This document shows, piece by piece, positions 38,001-42,968 of a stretch of 42,968 bases of DNA. A program made the translations under genes and the position numbers. Origin of the DNA: an uncultured Dorea sp. (GTDB lineage Bacteria > Bacillota_A > Clostridia > Lachnospirales > Lachnospiraceae). Positions within the stretch are counted from its first letter, which is position 1. The number at the start of each line of letters is the position of its first letter. The notes beneath the pieces are model-generated. The model did not search any database. It saw only the letters and a program-made list of their open reading frames with translations, and was not told the origin of the DNA. The stretch spans positions 1 to 42,968 of the forward strand of contig CAJTRO010000020.1 in assembly GCA_910579015.1 (NCBI GenBank), in the 5' to 3' direction.

Positions 38001-38074
38001 GAATGTGCGTCAAGCCTTCCGTCACGGAAATACTGCGGATCCTTTAACTTCCCATAATCAAATACTCGCTCCAT
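35021..38074 (-). CDS. lacZ: Beta-galactosidase, LacZ-type (GH2)
   Basis: The 1017-residue protein hydrolyses lactose or other beta-galactosides. It has an N-terminal jelly-roll (about 35-215, with W-K-F-H-Y-A-R-N and F-Q-G-A-E-S-G-L-A-L-W-L-N-G), two beta-sandwiches around the TIM barrel, and a C-terminal beta domain. The acid/base glutamate is in I-W-S-C-G-N-E-S (near residue 454) and the nucleophile in C-C-E-Y-T-H-A-M-G-N-S (near 523). R-H-E-F, and H-G-T-W-D-E-A are also present. No signal peptide, so it is cytoplasmic and needs an importer, possibly the ABC system at 39780-42937. AAGGAGGAG precedes the ATG. Confidence 0.96.
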   Translation of the reverse strand: MERVFDYGKLKDPQYFRDGRLDAHSDHRCYASVLDMEAGYEAFKESLNGLWKFHYARNYKSAVRGFESTDYCCKDWDDIHVPAHIQMEGYDVPQYANVQYPWEGRDEIKPGEIPEYFNPVASYVKYFEVPERMKGRRLFVSFQGAESGLALWLNGAFVGYSEDSFTPSEFELTDYLVEGENKLAAQVFKWTASSWCEDQDFYRFSGIYRDVYLYTVPDIHVRDLKICAIPDETLRKAAFDIRMEMLFGGEAQGKAVIRLARDGSAVIEEELELGGEVSHSWTVEEPALWSAEVPDLYDLAIEIYDAAGTLQEVIPEKVGFRRFEMKENIMTLNGRRIVFKGVNRHEFSCVSGRCVSEAELRKDLETMKRNNINAIRTCHYPDASLIYRLCDEYGLYLIDENNLESHGTWDEAMMTGDDSCVVPNDRPEWLDMMLDRVNSTYQRDKNHPSILIWSCGNESYGGKDIYEMSQLFRKLDPNRLVHYEGVHHDRRYNDTSDIESQMYTPVEKIKEFLAEDRSKPFICCEYTHAMGNSCGAMHKYTDLTDTEPLYQGGFIWDYIDQTICKKDRYGKEFQAYGGDFGERPTDYNFSANGIVYGNREVSPKMQEVKFNYQNITAEVGRTEVKVINKNLFVNTDTFECHVTVARDGHVVRRAVLETHVEPLCEETYTLPVPQETLAGEYAVTVSFHLKEDKIWAKRGHETAFGQYVYQIEKAQKECCQGVRIIRDTHNIGVRGTHFEVMFSLLSGGMVSYRYGGKEMLKSVPKPNFWRAPLDNDCGNQMPARYAQWKIASMYATDKALGDELFKMNQLEVREGEYSAAVSFTYHLCTTPAAQCQVSYEVFGDGRVKTTLSYDPVKELGDMPEFGMMFKLDADYDHVKWYGLGPAETYADRKKGAKLGIYENLVKDNMAEYIVPQECGNKEEVRYAEVTNRKGQGMRFAMTSENGPMCFSALPYTPHELENAMHPFELPEVHYTVIRASKAQMGIAGDDSWGAKTHPEYLLDVSKKMEFSFWFCGI

Positions 38075-38119
38075 GATTACTCCTCCTTTAAAAAATTGCT
38101 CCGTTTAAAATCCACTCTC

Positions 38120-38148
38120 ACTATAGCATACCGGCGCATCCATGACAA
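38120..38148 (-). promoter_or_regulatory. lacZ promoter with extended -10
   Basis: On the minus strand, TTGTCA (38148-38143) and TATAGT (38125-38120) are 17 bases apart, with TGC directly before TATAGT (extended -10). The AraC-type gene is divergent, so its product likely acts in the intergenic region 38075-38255. Confidence 0.8.
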
Positions 38149-38255
38149 TATACTCCATGAATCTTAACTGCCTGTCTTAATTATATTACGGATAGACAAA
38201 AGAAAGTGTAATATGTTAAACTAGATAATATAACATTTTGAAACAGGTGATAAGT

Positions 38256-39062
38256 ATGCCGATACATTACAGGAATTCTCCTGTCAACGAGCCTTTTGTC
38301 TTCGATTCCATCGGATGCCGCTGGAGCCAGGACCGTGTGATCCGCCCCAGAGGCTATCCCCTCTACCACTATCTCCAGACAGAACAGGGACGCGGTATTG
38401 TGAAGGTCCAGGGAGCCGAATATACCCTGAACGAGGGCGAGGGAATCCTGATCGCGCCTTTTCTGCACCACTCTTATGTAAGAGACACCGCCCAATGGAT
38501 GACCGCCTTCGCCACATTTACCGGCACGCTTGGCGGCAGCATTGACAAGCTTGTGGCGAACAGGCCCGTCATATTCATTGAGAAGGAGCAGGGGATGCTG
38601 ATCGGGGAGCTGATCCATGATATCACAGAGAACTGGGATTCTCTCTCAGCCGATCCGCGCACGCTTTCCCTCCAATGCTACTGCCTTCTGATGCACTTTA
38701 CCAACGGCAGACATGCCCGCGCCCTGACCGACGAGCCCTTGTATCTCCGCTATGTTGCCCCTGTAATAAAAGAGATTGAAACCGGCTTTTCCTCTGAGCT
38801 TACCGTGCAGGAGCTAAGCCGGAGGGTATATGTCACTCCCCAGTATCTCTCCCGTCTATTCCGGCGGTTCCTTGGATGTTCCGCCTATGAATACCTCACT
38901 GTCTTCCGTATCAACAAGGCGCGGGAATTCCTGGTTTCAAGGCCGGATATGGAGGTCCAGCAGATTGCGGGCAAGACCGGGTTTTCCGACACCAGCCACT
39001 TTATCGCCATGTTTAAAAAGATCACCGGATTCACTCCGCTTGAATTCCGGAAGCTGAACTGA
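38256..39062 (+). CDS. AraC family transcriptional regulator
   Basis: The 268-residue protein has an N-terminal cupin-like sensor (F-D-S-I-G-C-R-W, then H-Y-L-Q-T-E-Q-G-R-G and G-E-G-I-L-I-A-P-F-L-H-H) and a C-terminal pair of helix-turn-helix motifs (T-V-Q-E-L-S-R-R-V-Y-V-T-P-Q-Y-L-S-R-L-F-R-R, then Q-Q-I-A-G-K-T-G-F-S-D-T-S-H-F). It is divergent from lacZ and is most simply the sugar-responsive regulator of lacZ and perhaps the ABC importer. The ATG at 38256 has AGGTGA upstream; a TTG at 38238 is less likely. A weak promoter with TAGACA at about 38193-38198 may precede it. Confidence 0.92.
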   Translation: MPIHYRNSPVNEPFVFDSIGCRWSQDRVIRPRGYPLYHYLQTEQGRGIVKVQGAEYTLNEGEGILIAPFLHHSYVRDTAQWMTAFATFTGTLGGSIDKLVANRPVIFIEKEQGMLIGELIHDITENWDSLSADPRTLSLQCYCLLMHFTNGRHARALTDEPLYLRYVAPVIKEIETGFSSELTVQELSRRVYVTPQYLSRLFRRFLGCSAYEYLTVFRINKAREFLVSRPDMEVQQIAGKTGFSDTSHFIAMFKKITGFTPLEFRKLN

Positions 39063-39094
39063 CATCGAATCATCTATATAGGAGGAAGAACCAT

Positions 39095-39607
39095 ATGTAC
39101 AATTATAAGATCGTAGAACAGGTAATCAGAAAAACAAAGCCCCTCACAGGCGTTCTTCGGACAGTCATGCTCAGTCTCGCAGTGCTCCTTTTACTGCTTG
39201 GCGTCACACTCTCCCAGGGGTTCATGCTCCCCGGCTTTCTTCTTGTGATCCTTTATTACTTTTACAATACCTACAGCCAGAAGGAATACGAATATATTCT
39301 GGAAGATAATCATCTGACCATTGACGTAATCTTCGGGAAAAAGCACCGCAGATCCGCCCATTATCTTGATATGGAAGCCCTGGAGGTCCTTGCACCCAAC
39401 TGGCATGATGCCGTATCCATGTACCGTAAGAACGGCGGCAGTATCTCCCTTCCCAAGTACGACTATACTTCTTATGAGGAAGATACCCCCTTCTACACCA
39501 TGATCGTTACGGAAAACCGCCAGAAGATCAAGCTTCTGCTGGACTTAAGCGATAACATGTTACAGATGATCAAACGGCGCTATCCGGACAGAGTGTTCCT
39601 TGAATAA
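39095..39607 (+). CDS. Small membrane protein of unknown function
   Basis: The 170-residue protein has two adjacent membrane segments (about 21-40 and 45-60) followed by a soluble C-terminal domain of about 105 residues with K-E-Y-E-Y-I-L-E-D-N-H-L-T-I-D. I recall a Lachnospiraceae family labelled DUF6106 with this layout but cannot verify it here. It begins 33 bases after the AraC gene on the same strand, with AGGAGGAAG upstream, so it is probably co-transcribed. No function can be assigned. Confidence 0.75.
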   Translation: MYNYKIVEQVIRKTKPLTGVLRTVMLSLAVLLLLLGVTLSQGFMLPGFLLVILYYFYNTYSQKEYEYILEDNHLTIDVIFGKKHRRSAHYLDMEALEVLAPNWHDAVSMYRKNGGSISLPKYDYTSYEEDTPFYTMIVTENRQKIKLLLDLSDNMLQMIKRRYPDRVFLE

Positions 39608-39779
39608 AGCCTGCATCTCCATTTTCACCAAAAACAATGCCGCTTCTTGTCGAATCTCGTACAAAAAAACTATATTTGATTGATTTTGCACACTATACAG
39701 TTGTTTATGTTAACTTTAGGTGCATTTATATTGATATAATAACTCCATGAAAAGAGCTTTGAAAAGGAGGACAAAGATT

Positions 39780-41108
39780 ATGAAGAAAAAGTTATTTTCA
39801 GTGTTACTCGCAGGTACTATGGTTCTCTCTCTTGCGGCATGTGGAAGCGGCGGATCCGACGAGGGCGGATCAGGCGGGGATTCCGGTTCTGACGAGGGAG
39901 GCTCCTCAGGCGGGGACAAGCTTGTAGTATGGACATGGGATCCGGCGTTCAATATCCCGGCGATCGAGGAAGCAGGCAAGATCTACAAAGATACCGTGAA
40001 TGATAAGTTTGAGCTTGAGGTTGTTGAAACTCTGTCCGACGACTGCGAGACAAAGCTTCAGACATGTGCTGAATCCGGGGACTTCGGCACTATGCCGGAC
40101 ATCGTTCTGATGCAGGATAATTCTTACCAGAAGTTCGTATCCTTCTATCCGGAAGCATTCTCAGATCTGACCGACAGCGGGATCGATTTCTCACAGTTTG
40201 CAGAGGGAAAGTTAAGCTATTCTACAGTAGACGGCAAGAACTACGGTGTGCCTTTCGATAACGGCGCGGTTGTTTCCTGCTATCGTACAGATATTCTGAA
40301 AGAGGCTGGATATACCATCGCTGACATTACAGACATCGACTGGGATAAGTTCATTGAGATCGGTAAAGTAGTAAAAGAAAAGACTGGCAAATACATGCTC
40401 TCCGGACAGGCTAACAGCCAGGATATCGTTATGATGATGCTTCAGTCCGCAGGCGCTTCTCTGTTCAACGAAGACGGAACGCCAAATCTGGTCGGCAACG
40501 ATCCTCTGAACGAGTGTATCGACATCTACCAGAAGATGGTAAAGGAAGGTATCTTCTATGAAGTAAACGAGTGGGATGAGTACGTATCTTCTATCACGAA
40601 CGAGCAGTGTGCAGGAACCATCAACGGTAACTGGATCATGGCTACGATCATGGGCATGGAAGACACGGCAGGTATGTGGGAGATCACCAATATGCCTAAG
40701 CTTGTGAAGACAGCCGATGCCACGAACTACTCCAACAACGGCGGTTCTTCCTGGTATGTAACCTCCAACTGCAAGAACACAGAACTTGCTTTCGATTTCC
40801 TTGCCAAGACATTTGCAGGAAGCGAAGACCTGTATTCCAACATCCTTCCTACCACCGGTGCGATCGGTACATGGGGACCTGCCGGCGAATCCGAAGCTTA
40901 TCAGGCTCCACAGGCATTCTGGAATGACCAGCCGATCTACTCTACGATCGTTGAGTATGCAGAGAAGACACCTACCAACAACACAAGCGCTTACTACTAT
41001 GATGTTCGTGAGGTTATCTCAACAGCGATCCAGGATATCATGACCGGCGGAAATGCTGACGATATCTTAGAGCAGGCTCAGGCTGATGCTGAATTCTATT
41101 ATCAATAA
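39780..41108 (+). CDS. CUT1-type sugar ABC transporter substrate-binding lipoprotein
   Basis: The 442-residue protein has a lipoprotein signal with Cys21 (L-S-L-A-A-C-G), a Gly/Ser/Asp-rich tether of two near-repeats (G-S-D-E-G-G-S-G-G-D, G-S-D-E-G-G-S-S-G-G-D) and the extracellular solute-binding family 1 fold (V-V-W-T-W-D, M-P-D-I-V-L-M-Q-D, Y-G-V-P-F-D-N-G-A-V-V-S-C-Y-R-T-D, G-N-W-I-M-A). Ligand is an oligosaccharide or sugar. The ATG at 39780 has AAGGAGG; an ATG at 39747 lacks a site. Followed by an attenuator-like terminator, then the permeases. Position next to lacZ suggests a galactoside. Confidence 0.9.
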   Translation: MKKKLFSVLLAGTMVLSLAACGSGGSDEGGSGGDSGSDEGGSSGGDKLVVWTWDPAFNIPAIEEAGKIYKDTVNDKFELEVVETLSDDCETKLQTCAESGDFGTMPDIVLMQDNSYQKFVSFYPEAFSDLTDSGIDFSQFAEGKLSYSTVDGKNYGVPFDNGAVVSCYRTDILKEAGYTIADITDIDWDKFIEIGKVVKEKTGKYMLSGQANSQDIVMMMLQSAGASLFNEDGTPNLVGNDPLNECIDIYQKMVKEGIFYEVNEWDEYVSSITNEQCAGTINGNWIMATIMGMEDTAGMWEITNMPKLVKTADATNYSNNGGSSWYVTSNCKNTELAFDFLAKTFAGSEDLYSNILPTTGAIGTWGPAGESEAYQAPQAFWNDQPIYSTIVEYAEKTPTNNTSAYYYDVREVISTAIQDIMTGGNADDILEQAQADAEFYYQ

Positions 41109-41128
41109 GAAGTCTTGTCAGATACGCA

Positions 41129-41156
41129 GGGGGACCGCCATGCGGTTCCCCTTTTT
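41129..41156 (+). terminator. Intrinsic terminator between binding protein and permease genes
   Basis: GGGGGACCGC (41129-41138) and GCGGTTCCCC (41142-41151) form a 10-bp stem with one G-U pair and a 3-base loop, followed by TTTTT. Placed between an abundant binding-protein gene and its permeases, it should cut down but not stop permease transcription. Confidence 0.92.
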
Positions 41157-41220
41157 GTACACAAAAGTCTGCAATTACATGTAAGAAGTAACAAGCTTTG
41201 AGAACCAAGGGGGTTTGAAA

Positions 41221-42114
41221 ATGGAACAGAAAAAGAAAGGTATGACCTTGATTGCGAAGCAGAAAGCCGCCGGGTGGGCGTTTCTCACTCCGGCAACCCT
41301 GATGATCGCAGTCATGAGTTTTTATCCCATGATAAGAGCCTTTATCCTCTCTTTACAGACAGGTAAGGGTACGAATTACAGATTTACCGGTTTCTCCAAT
41401 TACGCGCGTATGTTCCAGGACAGAGTATTTATACGTTCCGTAGGCAATACGTTCTTCTATCTGGCAATCCAGGTTCCGATCATGCTGGTGCTTGCGATCC
41501 TGCTCGCACAGCTTCTGAACAACAAGGATCTGCGGTTCAAAGGTCTTTTCCGTACATGTGTATTCCTGCCGTGCGCCACATCTCTGGTTTCTTACGCGAT
41601 CATTTTCCGTTTCCTGTTCGCACAGGATGGACTGGTAAACAATGCTTTAGTGAAATTAGGAATTCTAAGCCAGGGATATAATTTCCTTGGAACTGCCTGG
41701 TCGGCAAAGATGGTGATCATCATTGCATTGGTCTGGCGATGGACCGGTTACAACATGGTATTCTATCTCGCAGGTCTGCAAAATATCGAATATTCTGTAT
41801 ATGAAGCAGCAAAAATCGACGGTGCGAATGGCTGGAAGACCTTCTGGGGCATTACCGTACCGCTCCTGAAACCGACAATTATCATGACATTTATCATGTC
41901 AATTAACGGAACATTACAGTTGTTCGACGAGTCCGTCAACCTCACTAACGGCGGACCTGCCAACTCGACTATTACAATGTCCCACTATATCTACAATACA
42001 TGTTTCCTGCGTGCGCCTAACTTCGGTTATGGAAGCGCCATGGCATTCTTTGTATTTATCATCGTTGCTGTCTTAGCATTTATTAATCTGAAAGTAGGTG
42101 ATACACGTGACTGA
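41221..42114 (+). CDS. CUT1-type sugar ABC transporter permease 1
   Basis: The 297-residue membrane protein has about six segments and the permease loop E-A-A-K-I-D-G-A-N-G-W-K-T-F-W-G-I-T-V-P-L-L-K-P, the EAA motif with the invariant G. It is a MalF/UgpA-like subunit. AAGGGGG precedes the ATG at 41221. An in-frame TTG at 41215 is less likely. The gene overlaps the next permease by 8 bases. Confidence 0.93.
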   Translation: MEQKKKGMTLIAKQKAAGWAFLTPATLMIAVMSFYPMIRAFILSLQTGKGTNYRFTGFSNYARMFQDRVFIRSVGNTFFYLAIQVPIMLVLAILLAQLLNNKDLRFKGLFRTCVFLPCATSLVSYAIIFRFLFAQDGLVNNALVKLGILSQGYNFLGTAWSAKMVIIIALVWRWTGYNMVFYLAGLQNIEYSVYEAAKIDGANGWKTFWGITVPLLKPTIIMTFIMSINGTLQLFDESVNLTNGGPANSTITMSHYIYNTCFLRAPNFGYGSAMAFFVFIIVAVLAFINLKVGDTRD

Positions 42115-42937
42115 GAAGAAGAACAAATCCATGATTCAGCGCAGACTGATTCCTACCTACATATTTTTGACGCTTTTTTCCATTATCTCGATATTTCCGT
42201 TCCTGTGGATGATATCCGCCGCTACGAATAACTATATCGACATCTCCAAGGGGCGTCTGCTGCCCGGCTCATTTGCGGCAGAGAACTTCCGCAACCTGGT
42301 TGCGCAGCAGCCTCTTACACGTGCCATGACCAACTCTTTCGCATATGCCATCTCAGTGACGATCATCTGTTTGTTCATCTGTTCACTGGCCGGCTATGGA
42401 TTCGAGGTCTATCACGACAAATGGAAGGATAAATTATTCTCCATCCTGCTCCTTGCGATGATGGTTCCACAGGTGGCGACCATGATCCCGTTGTTCCAGA
42501 TGTTTTCCAAGGCAAAGCTTCTGAACACGACGATCGGATTCTTCCTTCCGATGATATCGACGCCGTTCATGATCATGATGTTCCGTCAGAACGCCAGAGC
42601 ATTTCCGATTGATATCATCGAGGCGGCGCGTATCGACGGGCTGAACGAGATACAGATTTTCTTCCGTATGTTCTTCCCGACTATGAGATCCACTTATGCG
42701 GCCGCCGCGGTTATCACATTCATGAACGCATGGAATGCTTACCTGTGGCCGAAGGTAATCATGACGGACGGCAAGTCTCTGAATATGGTTATGTTGATCG
42801 CCAACACCATCGGCGGTTACAAGATCGACTATGGTATGATCATGATGGGCGTATTGTTCTGCTCCATACCTACTATGATCGTATTCTTTGTATTACAGAA
42901 GCAGTTCGCAGAAGGTATTACCGGCGCTGTAAAGTAG
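42107..42937 (+). CDS. CUT1-type sugar ABC transporter permease 2
   Basis: The 276-residue membrane protein is the MalG/UgpE-like partner, with about six segments and E-A-A-R-I-D-G-L-N-E-I-Q-I-F-F-R-M-F-F-P-T-M-R-S as its EAA loop. The start is GTG at 42107, with AGGTG about 6 bases upstream; an in-frame GTG at 42098 is the alternative. No ATPase gene follows in the 31 bases left, so ATP is probably supplied by a shared MsmX/MsiK-type ATPase encoded elsewhere, as is common for CUT1 systems in Firmicutes. Confidence 0.92.
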   Translation: MTEKKNKSMIQRRLIPTYIFLTLFSIISIFPFLWMISAATNNYIDISKGRLLPGSFAAENFRNLVAQQPLTRAMTNSFAYAISVTIICLFICSLAGYGFEVYHDKWKDKLFSILLLAMMVPQVATMIPLFQMFSKAKLLNTTIGFFLPMISTPFMIMMFRQNARAFPIDIIEAARIDGLNEIQIFFRMFFPTMRSTYAAAAVITFMNAWNAYLWPKVIMTDGKSLNMVMLIANTIGGYKIDYGMIMMGVLFCSIPTMIVFFVLQKQFAEGITGAVK

Positions 42938-42968
42938 TCGGGTATCCGGATACAACAAGCCAGGGCGT

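Overview
The window looks like a chromosomal segment of a low-to-mid GC, anaerobic gut Firmicute of the Lachnospiraceae (Clostridium cluster XIVa) type. Signs of this are the many GGAGG ribosome binding sites, a putatively pyrophosphate-dependent phosphofructokinase, an EFR1-type ferredoxin/flavodoxin, a DUF1667 protein beside glycerol-3-phosphate oxidoreductases, a double-cubane 2-hydroxyacyl-CoA dehydratase-like protein, and the absence of aerobic respiratory genes. No complete insertion sequence, prophage or CRISPR array was seen. Two C-terminal remnants of Rpn-type (PD-(D/E)XK) transposase-like genes are the only traces of mobile DNA.

Layout. 0.1-1.3 kb: dapB (lysine/diaminopimelate synthesis) and a YbjQ-type protein. 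1.4-8.7 kb, minus strand: DEAD-box RNA helicase, double-cubane protein, a short prepilin peptidase, an incomplete molybdate module (modC, modB, an xdhC-like maturation factor, no modA) and thioredoxin. 8.8-10.2 kb: an ECF sigma factor and a membrane zinc-finger anti-sigma candidate. 10.2-12.9 kb, minus strand: Nudix hydrolase, secreted nuclease, an unknown protein, and a thiamine transporter gene thiT under a TPP riboswitch. 13.2-15.5 kb: a transposase remnant, then a MarR regulator and MATE exporter behind a consensus promoter with two palindromic operators. 15.7-20.3 kb, minus strand: double GNAT, radical SAM protein, YaaA, and a two-gene XRE regulator/AAA-ATPase-nuclease unit. 20.4-26.8 kb, minus strand: a glycerol cluster (glpP, glpK, glpA-like, glpB-like, DUF1667, EFR1) with a 22-bp hairpin between glpK and glpA. 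27.1-29.0 kb: second transposase remnant and a membrane pseudokinase. 29.2-32.1 kb: a NitT/TauT-type ABC importer. 32.2-33.9 kb: phosphofructokinase, a 51-residue cysteine protein and tRNA-Arg(ACG). 34.1-35.0 kb: pyridoxal kinase. 35.0-42.9 kb: lacZ, a divergent AraC regulator, a small membrane protein, and a CUT1-type sugar ABC importer (binding protein and two permeases, no ATPase) running to the window end.

The most striking signal is structural. At least seven gene borders carry short perfect or near-perfect tandem duplications (12-41 bp units, 2-4 copies). Most units contain the upstream stop codon or the downstream Shine-Dalgarno or start codon. In the clearest case the whole modC-prepilin peptidase intergenic spacer is four copies of one 30-bp unit, so there are three good Shine-Dalgarno copies and one mutated copy. 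Other leads are the twin-operator XRE/AAA-nuclease module, the glpK-glpA hairpin next to a GlpP antiterminator gene, and a terminator-like hairpin in the possible leader of the RNA helicase gene.

All functional names come from reading motifs by eye. No database search was run, and start codons were chosen from ribosome binding sites.
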